A stretch of 11,050 nt of DNA from Mesorhizobium sp. (GCA_019509685.1 JAEKLU010000097.1:1-11050); one strand, 5' to 3'; positions 1-8,153 are shown, numbered from the stretch's first letter. A program made the numbers and translations. The notes: generated from the sequence alone by a model not told the origin.

Positions 1-984
<984 letters not shown>

Positions 985-987
985 CTC

Positions 988-2034
988 TTATCCCTTCTCG
1001 CCAGTGAGCAGGATTTGCAGCTTGACGTCCTGCGGGTTGCCGGCGGCCGCCCGTTCGAACGCCTTGATGCTGTCGGAAAAATCATAGGTGCCGGTGATCA
1101 GCGGTTTGAGATCGACCTTGCCGGACGCGATCAATTGCAGCGCCCGGTCGAAGATGTTGGCGTAGCGGAACACGGTCTCGATGCGCGCTTCCTTGGCAAT
1201 CGCCGCCGGCACGTCGAGGCTGACCGGCTCGACCGGCAGCCCGACCAGCACCACCGCGCCACCCGGCCGCACCACGCCGAACAGGTCGGCAAAGGCCTTC
1301 GGGCTGCCGCTCGCCTCAAAAACGATGTCGGCCCCCCAATTGTCGGTCGCCGCCGCGACGGCGTCGGCCAGCGATTGCTCGCCGATATTGACCGGCTCGA
1401 TCCCGGCATATTGCGCGGCGATTGCCAGCTTCGGGGCCGAAAAGTCGGAGATCAGCACTTTGGAGCAGCCGCCCGCCAGCGCGGCCAAGGCGATCATGAT
1501 GCCGATCGGGCCGCAACCGACGACGACGGCGACATCGCCTGGAACGATCCGGGCACGCGTCGCCGCCTGCATGCCGATGGCGAAGGGCTCGACCATCGCG
1601 CCCTCGGCGAAGGAGACGTTGTCCGGCAGCTTGTAGGTGAAGGCCGCGGGGTGAACGGCGTAGGGCGCGAGCACCCCATGCACCGGCGGCGTTGCCCAGA
1701 AGCGGACGTCCGGATCGACATTGTAGATGCCGAGCTTCGTCGCGCGCGACGCAAGGTTCGGCACGCCGGGTTCCATGCAGACGCGGTCGCCGACCTTGAA
1801 TGCCTCGACATTGGCGCCGACCTCGACGACCGTTCCCGAGGCTTCGTGGCCGAGCACCATTGGCGCCCGCACGACATAGCTGCCGATGGCGCCATGCGTG
1901 TAATAATGCACGTCGCTGCCGCAGACGCCGACCGTGTGGATGGCGATCTTGACGTCGTCCGCTCCGACGTCCAGCGGCAGCGCGATCTCGCGCAGCGACA
2001 GTTTGCCTTTTTCTTCAAGCACCAGTGCCCGCAT
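988..2034 (-). CDS. Zinc-type NAD(P)-dependent polyol (xylitol/sorbitol-like) dehydrogenase, MDR family
   Basis: This medium-chain dehydrogenase of the sorbitol/xylitol dehydrogenase branch should oxidise a sugar alcohol to the matching ketose in the cytoplasm. From the ATG at 2034 it has 348 residues, normal for the family. Catalytic zinc ligands are visible as C38 (VCGSDVHYY), H63-E64 (LGHEASG) and E149 (VEPFAIG). The Rossmann loop is GCGPIG at about 173-178, and D197 at the end of the next strand favours NAD over NADP. The lobe that normally carries four structural-zinc cysteines (about residues 90-108) has none; human sorbitol dehydrogenase also lacks that site. A GTG at 2049 would add five residues, but its first bases form the GAGGA ribosome site serving the ATG at 2034, so 2034 is preferred. 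It sits between the second permease and the ATPase, which points to oxidation of the transported substrate. Xylitol, sorbitol, arabinitol or mannitol cannot be told apart here. Confidence 0.93.
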   Translation of the reverse strand: MRALVLEEKGKLSLREIALPLDVGADDVKIAIHTVGVCGSDVHYYTHGAIGSYVVRAPMVLGHEASGTVVEVGANVEAFKVGDRVCMEPGVPNLASRATKLGIYNVDPDVRFWATPPVHGVLAPYAVHPAAFTYKLPDNVSFAEGAMVEPFAIGMQAATRARIVPGDVAVVVGCGPIGIMIALAALAGGCSKVLISDFSAPKLAIAAQYAGIEPVNIGEQSLADAVAAATDNWGADIVFEASGSPKAFADLFGVVRPGGAVVLVGLPVEPVSLDVPAAIAKEARIETVFRYANIFDRALQLIASGKVDLKPLITGTYDFSDSIKAFERAAAGNPQDVKLQILLTGEKG

Positions 2035-2050
2035 CGGGGTATTCCTCACA

Positions 2051-2875
2051 TCAAGTCTTCTTTTGCCGGAAAACGGAATTCAGGAAGCCGCTCAAGACAC
2101 CGAGGAAAAGCAGCGGCGGCAGCGACAAGAGCACCACCGAGGCGTTCAGGATGCCCCACGGCACGTTCATGCCTTGCTGCGAGAGTTCGGAGGCGACGAT
2201 CGGCAAGGTCTTGGCGTTGGAACTCGACAGCATCAGCGCGATCAGGAACTCGTTCCAGACCAGCACGAAGCTGAAGGCGACAGCGCCGATCAGCGAGCGC
2301 GCCGCGACAGGCAGCGCGATCCGCCAGAACACTGCATAGGCGCCGTAGCCGTCGACGAAAGCGGCTTCCTCGATCTCCTTCGGCACGCCCTGGAAGGCTG
2401 GGATCGCCAGCCACATGATCACCGAGATGGTGAGCAGCGAATAAGTGACAATCAACGCCGGCAAAGTGTCGTAGAGCCCGATCTGCAGCCAGATCACCAT
2501 CAGCGGAATGGCGACCGCCACCGGCGGCAGGAAGCGCAGCGACAGGACGAAGAACTGGATGTCGCCGGCAAAGCGATTGGGGTAACGCGCCACGGCGTAG
2601 GCAGCCGGCAGGCCGAGCGCGATGCCGATCAGCACCGCCGAGCCGCAGGCGACGACCGAATTGTAAAGGCCGGTGAGCACGCTGTCGCGGCCGAGGATGT
2701 AGCTGATGTTGGCGAGTGTCGGCGTGAAGATCACCTTCGGCACGCGCGTGATGATGTCGACATTGTTCTTCAGCGCGTTGAGCGCCGTCCAGACAAGCGG
2801 GAACACGGCCAGGAATCCGGCCAGCGCCAGGATGGTCTTGGCGATCAGTCTGCCGGGCCTCATGCCGGGCCTCAT
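2051..2875 (-). CDS. Carbohydrate ABC transporter permease, MalG type
   Basis: This is the second inner-membrane permease of the polyol importer, pairing with the MalF-type protein encoded just upstream. It has 274 residues from the ATG at 2875. An N-terminal membrane segment (about residues 10-26, [20 protein letters not shown]) is followed by the usual six-helix layout and a canonical EAA loop, [21 protein letters not shown], which docks onto the ATPase. The length is typical. The start is unusual: the first 12 bases are an exact tandem duplicate, giving two in-frame ATGs at 2875 and 2863. The ATG at 2875 overlaps the upstream stop as ATGA and is favoured for coupled translation. Starting at 2863 would give 270 residues. 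The open frame continues upstream to 3526, but that part is antisense-like frame shadow within the MalF gene, not protein. The dehydrogenase start follows the stop by 16 bases. Confidence 0.95.
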   Translation of the reverse strand: MRPGMRPGRLIAKTILALAGFLAVFPLVWTALNALKNNVDIITRVPKVIFTPTLANISYILGRDSVLTGLYNSVVACGSAVLIGIALGLPAAYAVARYPNRFAGDIQFFVLSLRFLPPVAVAIPLMVIWLQIGLYDTLPALIVTYSLLTISVIMWLAIPAFQGVPKEIEEAAFVDGYGAYAVFWRIALPVAARSLIGAVAFSFVLVWNEFLIALMLSSSNAKTLPIVASELSQQGMNVPWGILNASVVLLSLPPLLFLGVLSGFLNSVFRQKKT

Positions 2876-3738
2876 GCCTGCACCCGCTTCCACAGCATGG
2901 TGAAGGTGATGACGGTGGCGATCATCATCAGCACCGCCATGGCCGAGGCGTAGGAGACCTTGCCGGATTCGATGAAGCCCTGCGAGAAGGCATACATGTC
3001 GAGCGTCTCGGTGGCGACGCCGGGACCGCCACGCGTCATCACATAGATCAGGTCGAAGGAGCGCAGCGACTCGATCATCTTGACGAACATCAAGCTGATC
3101 AGCGGCGCCTTGAGCATCGGCAAGGTGACATAGGCATGGATCTGCCAGCGCTTGGCGTGATCGAGCCGAGCCGCTTCGATCGGCTGTGGCGGCAGGGTTT
3201 CGAGCAGCTTCAGCACGATGACGGCGAAGAACAGACCCCACTGCCAGACGTCGACCGAGGCGACGGCAAACAGCGCCGTCGCCGGTTTCGACAGCGGATC
3301 GAAGATCAGCCCGCCGGTGATGAGCCGGTAAGGATAGGTGGCGATACCGTAGAGCGGATGGTAGGCGAACTTCCACACGAAGGCCGCCGACACGCGCGGC
3401 AGCAGCACCGGGATGATGAACAGCAGGCAGTAGATGTTGCGCAGGCGTGGGCTGGCGACCTCGAACATCAGCACGCCGAGCCCGACTGCCACCACCATGG
3501 TCGCCACGACGGTGACGATCTCCCATTTCACCGACACCCAGACGGCGTTGAGGAAACGGCGGTCGGAGAACAGATCGGCGAAGTTCGAGAACCAGACCCA
3601 GGAATAGTTTGCCGAGCTCAGCTCGCGGTTCTGCAGGGCGATGACGATGGCGTAGAGCGTCGGCACCATCGACAGCACCAGGAGAATGGCGAGCGTCGGA
3701 ACGAGAAACGTCACGGGCAGGGAAGAGCGTCGGCGCAT
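2872..3738 (-). CDS. Carbohydrate ABC transporter permease, MalF type
   Basis: This is the first inner-membrane permease of the importer, 288 residues, a normal size for short MalF proteins without the large periplasmic loop. An N-terminal membrane helix spans about residues 8-35 (FLVPTLAILLVLSMVP), followed by five further hydrophobic segments. The EAA loop reads EAARLDHAKRWQIHAYVTLP; the glycine normally found in EAAxxDGA is histidine here. The ATG at 3738 has a GAGGA ribosome site about 8 bases upstream. Its TGA overlaps the ATG of the next permease, indicating translational coupling and equal dosage of the two subunits. It is separated from the binding-protein gene by 106 bases carrying a strong hairpin, so its expression is probably lower than that of the binding protein. 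Family assignment is secure. Confidence 0.95.
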   Translation of the reverse strand: MRRRSSLPVTFLVPTLAILLVLSMVPTLYAIVIALQNRELSSANYSWVWFSNFADLFSDRRFLNAVWVSVKWEIVTVVATMVVAVGLGVLMFEVASPRLRNIYCLLFIIPVLLPRVSAAFVWKFAYHPLYGIATYPYRLITGGLIFDPLSKPATALFAVASVDVWQWGLFFAVIVLKLLETLPPQPIEAARLDHAKRWQIHAYVTLPMLKAPLISLMFVKMIESLRSFDLIYVMTRGGPGVATETLDMYAFSQGFIESGKVSYASAMAVLMMIATVITFTMLWKRVQA

Positions 3739-3776
3739 TGCCTATCCTCGGTCTATGCCTTTCAAGAGCGGGAAGG

Positions 3777-3836
3777 AAAACCCGTGACGCGCAGGTCCCG
3801 GCATCCAGCCGAATGCTGCGAACCGCGCGCCACGGG
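3777..3836 (-). terminator. Hairpin between binding-protein and permease genes: attenuating terminator or mRNA-stabilising structure
   Basis: On the minus-strand transcript, eight bases after the binding-protein stop, CCCGTG-G-CGCGC-GG pairs with CC-T-GCGCG-T-CACGGG (plus-strand arms 3781-3794 and 3823-3836), giving about 14 pairs including two G-U wobbles. It is followed at once by TTTT (3780-3777). The two wobble positions would be A-C mismatches in a plus-strand RNA, so the structure fits minus-strand transcription. Partial termination, or protection of the upstream message, would make the binding protein more abundant than the permeases, as is well known for maltose-type operons. Which of the two mechanisms applies cannot be read from sequence; the T run is short. 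Confidence 0.65.
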
Positions 3837-3844
3837 CGGGAGGA

Positions 3845-5116
3845 TTACTTCTTCTTCACCAGCTCGTTGGCGTAAGCCTCGAGCTCGTTGAGGCTGCCCT
3901 TGACGTCGGTGCGTGTGCCGCTGATCAACTCCTCGAGGATGATGCCCCAGCGATCGCCGAGGTCAGGCCAGCGCGGATCCTGCCAGAAGTTCACCGCGGT
4001 CACCTTGCCGGTCTCTGCCAACGCCTGGCCGAGGTCGGCGCCGTAGATGTCGGCGAATTCCTTGCTGGAGAGCACGCTGGTGCGGTTCAGCTCGCCGAAC
4101 TGATGCGCGTCGAGCCGGCGCTTCTCGTTTTCCTTCGAGGTCGCCCAGGCGATGAACAGGCCGGCGCATTTCTTCGAAGCGTCGTCGGCATTGGCTTTGG
4201 CCGCGATGGCGAGGCCATGGCCGTAGCCGCCGCCGGGCAACGGCGAGGGCGGCGGCAGGAAGCCGATCTTGCCGACCACCTGCGAGGTCTTGGGATCGAC
4301 CGCCATGCCCGACAGCGGCGTCGACTCGACGAGGATCGCGACCTGGCCCGACAGGAAGGCGCCGGTCGATTCATCCCAGCTGCCGGTCTGCGTGCCGGGC
4401 GCCGAATCCTTGAACAGCTTGAGATAGGTCTCGGTAGCCTTCACCGCCGCGTCCGAGTTGAAAGCCGGCTTGTCGCCGTCGAACCACTTGCCGCCATAGG
4501 CCTTGAAGAACGGCATCCAGCGCCAGACATTGGCGCCCGAGCCGCGCGCGCCGCGCAGCGCAATGCCATACATGCCCTTGTCGGCGTCGGTCAGCTTCGG
4601 CACGTCGGCAATGAGCTCGTCCAGCGTCTTCGGCGGCTGGATGCCGGCGGCCTCCAGCACATCCTTGCGGTAGACCATCAGGTCGCCGCCGCCGGTCAGC
4701 GGCGCGAACCACACCTTGCCGTCATAGGTGGCGACCTTCTGGCGGCCCGGATCGAAATCGGCGTAATCATAGTCAGCCGGATAATAATCGGTCAGCGGCA
4801 CGATCCAGCCCGACGACGCGAACAGCGCGACATTGGCCTCATCGACATAATAGACGTTGTAATTGCCGACGGTGGAGGCATCGGCGCGCGATTTCGCGCG
4901 GCGGTCGTTCTCGTTGAGGTAGTCGATCTTGAAGCTGGCGCCGGCAAGTTTCTCGAACTCCGCCTTGGAGTCCTCCAGCAGCGTCAGGCCGTCGCGCGGC
5001 TGCGCCAGCACCTTGACCGGCGCCGTGCAGACCGGCGCCGCCAGCGCCATGGTCGAGAGGGTGGTGGTAAGCATGAAAGCTGCGCTCAAGCCCGCAGCGA
5101 GCCGAATTGGTTGCAT
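3845..5116 (-). CDS. Periplasmic sugar/polyol-binding protein of ABC transporter (extracellular solute-binding family 1)
   Basis: This secreted receptor captures the substrate in the periplasm and delivers it to the MalF/MalG permeases. The preferred ATG at 5116 has a near-perfect GGAGGAG ribosome site 7 bases upstream and gives 423 residues, normal for the family. The open frame runs 31 codons further up (to 5209), but that extension lacks a ribosome site and would bury the signal peptide. Residues 1-26 form a classical Sec signal peptide (basic start, hydrophobic core, ALA before APVCTAP); there is no lipobox, so the protein is free in the periplasm. The mature part has the binding-protein fold signatures GKVWFAPLTGGGDLMVYRKD, PPKTLDELIADVPKLT and MYGIALRG, the last resembling sorbitol/mannitol binding proteins of the SmoE/MtlE kind. 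It is the first structural gene of the operon. The polyol assignment rests on this likeness and on the dehydrogenase downstream. Confidence 0.94.
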   Translation of the reverse strand: MQPIRLAAGLSAAFMLTTTLSTMALAAPVCTAPVKVLAQPRDGLTLLEDSKAEFEKLAGASFKIDYLNENDRRAKSRADASTVGNYNVYYVDEANVALFASSGWIVPLTDYYPADYDYADFDPGRQKVATYDGKVWFAPLTGGGDLMVYRKDVLEAAGIQPPKTLDELIADVPKLTDADKGMYGIALRGARGSGANVWRWMPFFKAYGGKWFDGDKPAFNSDAAVKATETYLKLFKDSAPGTQTGSWDESTGAFLSGQVAILVESTPLSGMAVDPKTSQVVGKIGFLPPPSPLPGGGYGHGLAIAAKANADDASKKCAGLFIAWATSKENEKRRLDAHQFGELNRTSVLSSKEFADIYGADLGQALAETGKVTAVNFWQDPRWPDLGDRWGIILEELISGTRTDVKGSLNELEAYANELVKKK

Positions 5117-5337
5117 TGATTTTCTCCTCCAGGAACAGTCGCAGGAAGCGGAAGCCCTCGGATTGCGCGATCCTCGCCATCGCCCGAGCGACAAGCCACC
5201 CATCGCCAAAATGAGGAGTTGCTAAAGGCCGCGCTAGAAGTACTTTTATGCATTGTGCGGCGCAAAATATACCGTCCGCAGAGTCCGCCCGTCACACGAA
5301 TATCAGTTCTGGTGGACGGATGTGTTTTGGCTCCTGA
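5117..5337 (-). promoter_or_regulatory. Intergenic leader and probable regulated promoter of the ABC operon
   Basis: These 221 bases separate the AraC-type regulator stop from the binding-protein start and contain the most A/T-rich stretch in the block (about 5240-5270). A direct repeat GTCCGC occurs at 5274-5279 and 5283-5288 (plus strand), and GGACGG at 5314-5319 inverts CCGTCC at 5272-5277. A weak sigma-70-like pair on the minus strand is TTGCGC (about 5265-5260), a 17-base spacer and TACTTC (about 5242-5237). These repeats could bind the upstream AraC protein, but neither promoter nor operator is certain. A GGAGGAG ribosome site closes the region. Confidence 0.4.
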
Positions 5338-6255
5338 TCAGGCCCGCAGCGCCAGCCGTTGCCGCGACAGCTTGCGATAGGATGACGGTGTCATCTTGTG
5401 CTTGCGCAGGAAAGCCCGGTTGAAATTGGAGATGTTCATATAGCCGACCTGGAAGCAGATGTCGGTGATCGGGGTATCGGTGTCGGCCAGCAGCTTGCAG
5501 GCCTGCCAGAGTCTGAGCTTGGCGACATGGTCGCTGAACGAGTTGCCGGTGTTCTTCTGGAAGAAGCGCGAGAAGCTGCTTTCGCTCATGCCGGCGCGTT
5601 CGGCCAGCTCCGGCAGCTTCAGGTCCTCGGCGAAATGCTGGAACAGATAGGTCAGCGTGCGCTGGATGATGTCAAGCGACGCGGCGTCGAGCATCGGCGA
5701 GAAGTCCGGCGACGACAAAAGCTCGTATTCCTCGGTCTTGGCCAGGAGGTCGACCAGTTCGAGGAACAGGCGGAATCGGCTGAGGCCGGTCACCGTGCCC
5801 ATCCGCTCCATCAGCGCGGCGCCGTCGATCGCGGTCTGGCCATGGAAGGCCATGCCGCGCAACGACCGCTCCAGGAATGGCTCCAGCTCGCGCAGCTCCG
5901 GCAAAAGGCCGGCAGAGCCGCGCAACCGCTCCGCATCGAATTGCAGCACGATATCGCGGCCCTCGATCAATTCGCCCGGCTGCACCGCGGTCACCCAATC
6001 ATGCGGCAGCCCGCCGCCGACAATGGTGAGATAACCCGGCCCGAACTCGCCGATATGGTCGCCGACCAGGACGACGCCGGACGATTTCCGGAGCAGATGG
6101 ATCTCGTATTCCGGATGGAAATTCCAGACGTTGCGTTCCCAGGGATAGTCGTCCAGCCGCCACAGGAAACTGTCGCTCGCCTCGGTCACGATGTGCTCGA
6201 AGGCGGGCGCTGTGCGCGGGATCGCGGCCGTGTTCTTTCTGCGCCTGAACGGCAT
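5338..6255 (-). CDS. AraC/XylS-family transcriptional regulator, probable activator of the polyol operon
   Basis: This cytoplasmic regulator has 305 residues from the ATG at 6255. The N-terminal half (about residues 20-130) looks like a cupin-type sensing domain (HPEYEIHLLRKSSGVVLVGD, then FGPGYLTIVGGGLPHDW). The C-terminal 100 residues carry two helix-turn-helix units: LKLPELAERAGMSESSFSRF, and ITDICFQVGYMNISNFNRAF followed by the family signature KHKMTPSSYRK. The size and layout resemble MtlR-type AraC activators of mannitol/arabitol ABC operons. The ATG at 6255 has a GGGAGG ribosome site; an in-frame ATG at 6336 would add 27 residues with no good site. It lies upstream of the binding-protein gene on the same strand, so local control of the importer and dehydrogenase is the natural reading. 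The inducer is unknown, presumably the polyol. Confidence 0.93.
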   Translation of the reverse strand: MPFRRRKNTAAIPRTAPAFEHIVTEASDSFLWRLDDYPWERNVWNFHPEYEIHLLRKSSGVVLVGDHIGEFGPGYLTIVGGGLPHDWVTAVQPGELIEGRDIVLQFDAERLRGSAGLLPELRELEPFLERSLRGMAFHGQTAIDGAALMERMGTVTGLSRFRLFLELVDLLAKTEEYELLSSPDFSPMLDAASLDIIQRTLTYLFQHFAEDLKLPELAERAGMSESSFSRFFQKNTGNSFSDHVAKLRLWQACKLLADTDTPITDICFQVGYMNISNFNRAFLRKHKMTPSSYRKLSRQRLALRA

Positions 6256-6498
6256 TCGTTCCTCCCGGCAAGCTTCGCCGGCTGTTCCCATATGCGCAAT
6301 CCGTACCAGGCTAGTTCCGGCAAGTGAACGAGGCATTGGCCTTCGGTTCGAGTTGCTGGCTCAATCGCTGGCGGTGCCTCCTCCCTTGCCAACATGTCGC
6401 GTTTCGTTCACAAGGCGACGCAAACCGCGCCATTTCGCGCTGTTGATGTGCGGCTTCCGGCTCCTTGCCGACGCGCCGTGTTCTGAAAGAACGGATCA
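6256..6498. promoter_or_regulatory. Divergent intergenic region between araC-type and MATE genes
   Basis: These 243 bases must hold the promoters for the minus-strand AraC-type gene and the plus-strand MATE gene. No convincing -35/-10 pair is visible for either. A small inverted repeat CCGGC/GCCGG (6265-6269 and 6277-6281) abuts the AraC ribosome site and could fold in its leader. GTGAACGA (6324-6331) is matched by its reverse complement TCGTTCAC (6414-6421), 82 bases apart, which may be chance. No gene is supported here. Confidence 0.35.
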
Positions 6499-7902
6499 AT
6501 GTCTGCGATCGAAACCGGCGCCCTTGCGCCGGAAAACCTTTGGCGTCAGGAAATCAGGGCGACGATCGCGCTCGCCTGGCCAATGGTGCTCACCAATCTT
6601 GGCCAGACCGCGATGACGGCCACCGACGTGATGATGATGGGCCGTCTCGGAGCCGATACGCTGGCCAGCGGCGCGCTTGGGGCCAATCTCTATTTCATGC
6701 CGCTGATCTTCGGCCTTGGCCTGATGCTGGCCACCTCGCCGATGATGGCGACCGAGCTCGGCCGCCGTCGCCATTCGGTGCGCGACCTGCGCCGCACGGT
6801 GCGCCAGGGCCTGTGGCTGGCGATCCTGATCTCGATCCCGATCTGGGTCGTGCTCTGGCACGGCGAGGCTATTCTATTGGCGATGGGCCAGGAACCGGCG
6901 CTGGCACACCACGCCGGCATCTATTTGCGCTGGCTCGAATGGGCGGTTCTGCCCTTCTACGGCTACATCGTGCTGCGCTCGTTCATCTCGGCGCTGGAGC
7001 GTCCAGGCTGGGCGCTGGTCATCGTTTTCGTGGCTGTCGCCTGCAACGTCTTCTTCAACTGGGTGTTCATGTTCGGCAATCTCGGTATCCGCGCGATGGG
7101 CATCGCCGGTTCCGGCCTCGCCACGACCTTGTCCAGCACGCTGATGTTCATCGGCCTGGCGGCCGTGGTGATGCTGGAGCAGAAGTTCCGCCGCTATCAC
7201 CTGTTCGGCCGCTTCTGGCGCGCTGACTGGCCACGCTTCCGTGGCCTCTTGCGGCTCGGCCTGCCGATCGCCGGCATTCTCGCTTTCGAGGTGACGATCT
7301 TCAATGCGGCCGCGCTGTTGATGGGCCTGATCGACGCGGATTCGCTGGCCGCGCACGCCATCGCCATCCAGATCTCCTCGATCTCCTTCATGGTGCCGCT
7401 CGGCCTCAACCAGGCGGTGACCGTGCGCGTCGGCCTGGCGCATGGCGCCGGCAATCCGGAGGCCGTGTCACGCGCCGGCTGGACGGCCTTTGTCATCGGC
7501 GTCTCGTTCATGGCGCTGATGGGCCTGGTTATGGTGCTGTTGCCACATCTTTTGATCAGCGCCTTCATCGATATGACCGATCCGGCCAACGCCAGGGTGA
7601 TCGCGCTTGCCGTTTCGTTCCTGGTGTTTGCGGCAATCTTCCAGGTCTTCGACGGCGCCCAGGCCGTTGCCGCCGGCATGCTGCGCGGCCTGCACGACAC
7701 CAAGGTGCCGATGATCTATGCCGCGATCGGCTATTGGGGCGTCGGCCTGCCGCTCGGCGTGCTGCTTGCCTTCCATTTCGGCTTGCACGGCGTCGGCATC
7801 TGGATCGGCCTGGCCTCGGGCCTCGCCGTGGTGGCGGCGCTGCTCCTGGCGCGCTGGCTGAGGCGCGACCGCATCGGCCCGGCGCTGTCCTTCGGCCATT
7901 GA
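6499..7902 (+). CDS. MATE-family multidrug/cation antiporter (NorM type)
   Basis: This integral inner-membrane antiporter is expected to export drugs, dyes or metabolites in exchange for Na+ or H+. The product has 467 residues, in the usual 440-480 range, with about twelve hydrophobic segments arranged as two six-helix MatE halves. Near the start it shows the family pattern TIALAWPMVLTNLGQTAMTA followed by DVMMMGRLGADTLA. The second half begins near RLGLPIAGILAFEV, with SLAAHAIAIQISSISFMVPL matching the equivalent helix. The ribosome site before the ATG at 6499 is weak (GAAAGAA), but conservation starts soon after, so the start is probably right. It is divergent from the AraC-type gene and has no close downstream partner on its strand. 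Substrate and physiological role are not deducible. Confidence 0.94.
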   Translation: MSAIETGALAPENLWRQEIRATIALAWPMVLTNLGQTAMTATDVMMMGRLGADTLASGALGANLYFMPLIFGLGLMLATSPMMATELGRRRHSVRDLRRTVRQGLWLAILISIPIWVVLWHGEAILLAMGQEPALAHHAGIYLRWLEWAVLPFYGYIVLRSFISALERPGWALVIVFVAVACNVFFNWVFMFGNLGIRAMGIAGSGLATTLSSTLMFIGLAAVVMLEQKFRRYHLFGRFWRADWPRFRGLLRLGLPIAGILAFEVTIFNAAALLMGLIDADSLAAHAIAIQISSISFMVPLGLNQAVTVRVGLAHGAGNPEAVSRAGWTAFVIGVSFMALMGLVMVLLPHLLISAFIDMTDPANARVIALAVSFLVFAAIFQVFDGAQAVAAGMLRGLHDTKVPMIYAAIGYWGVGLPLGVLLAFHFGLHGVGIWIGLASGLAVVAALLLARWLRRDRIGPALSFGH

Positions 7903-7903
7903 A

Positions 7904-7933
7904 AGCAAAACGGCCGCCAACACCGCGCGGCCG
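7904..7933 (-). terminator. Intrinsic-terminator-like hairpin between MATE and the small minus-strand ORF
   Basis: A perfect 7-bp stem CGGCCGC/GCGGCCG (7911-7917 and 7927-7933) encloses a 9-base loop. On the minus strand it is followed by TTTTGCTTT (7910-7902), a good rho-independent terminator shape. On the plus strand there is no T run. It therefore fits best as terminator of the small ORF at 7963-8085. It may also protect the 3' end of the MATE message, whose stop is 8 bases away. Confidence 0.6.
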
Positions 7934-7962
7934 CTGCCATCACCAGTCCGACGATCGATGGT

Positions 7963-8085
7963 TCATGCCTCGGGGTCGGCTGCGGCGGAAGCTTCCTGCG
8001 TCGAATGGGAAGCGTGACGAACACGGCCACCCCTAACCTTGCGGCCAGGATGCTGCCCAGCCCGATAACAAGTCGCCTTTTTCAT
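7963..8085 (-). CDS. Small basic protein, unrecognised (40 aa)
   Basis: I do not recognise this product. The ATG at 8085 has a GAGG ribosome site 8 bases upstream; a second in-frame ATG at 8091 lies too close to it. The peptide begins MKKATCYRAGQHPGRK, is rich in Lys, Arg and His over its first 28 residues (with GGRVRHASH), and ends in an Ala-rich, slightly acidic tail (ASAAADPEA). There is no signal peptide or membrane segment, and one cysteine (residue 6). Support comes from the ribosome site, from a terminator-like hairpin with T run on the same strand 30 bases after the stop, and from its place opposite the TetR gene across an AT-rich, operator-bearing region. A nucleic-acid-binding or ribosome-associated role would fit the charge but is speculation. 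It could be a chance ORF. Confidence 0.42.
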   Translation of the reverse strand: MKKATCYRAGQHPGRKVRGGRVRHASHSTQEASAAADPEA

Positions 8086-8108
8086 GCCCATCGCCTCACG
8101 CCAAAATA

Positions 8109-8153
8109 GATTGCATTCGTACTCTATATCCGTTATTGATTACGAACGAAATC
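8109..8153. promoter_or_regulatory. Imperfect inverted repeat, candidate TetR operator and promoter
   Basis: GATTGCATTCGTA (8109-8121) is matched by TACGAACGAAATC (8141-8153), whose reverse complement agrees at 11 of 13 positions; the cores TTCGTA and TACGAA are exact and 19 bases apart. The stretch is AT-rich in a GC-rich window and lies 18 bases before the TetR start and 23 bases before the small divergent ORF. A possible plus-strand promoter is TTGCAT (8111-8116), 17 bases, TATTGA (8134-8139), which the two arms would bracket. TetR-family repressors commonly bind such repeats at their own promoter, so autoregulation and control of both directions is inferred. Confidence 0.5.

Noticed and set aside
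2876..3526. N-terminal extension of the MalG-type permease frame
   Set aside because: It overlaps the MalF-type gene in another frame and is Arg/Ala/His-rich without membrane segments. The real start is the ATGA overlap at 2875.
4103..5119. 338-codon plus-strand open frame opposite the binding-protein gene
   Set aside because: Mirror frame of a well-supported secreted protein; no recognisable domain.
5333..5342. Perfect 10-base palindrome CCTGATCAGG across the AraC-type stop codon
   Set aside because: Too short for a terminator, no T run, and it overlaps the stop codon; probably chance.
6265..6281. CCGGC/GCCGG stem next to the AraC-type ribosome site
   Set aside because: Only 5 base pairs and no conserved leader partner visible; not enough to call a riboswitch or thermometer.
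5398..6327. 309-codon plus-strand open frame opposite the AraC-type gene
   Set aside because: Mirror frame; the minus-strand product has clear AraC helix-turn-helix signatures.
6324..6421. GTGAACGA / TCGTTCAC inverted pair in the AraC-MATE intergenic region
   Set aside because: Eight-base arms 82 bases apart can occur by chance and no promoter element lines up with them.
7734..8036. 100-codon plus-strand open frame running from the end of the MATE gene into the intergenic region
   Set aside because: It lies mostly inside the MATE gene in another frame and is Arg/Pro-rich with no motif or ribosome site.
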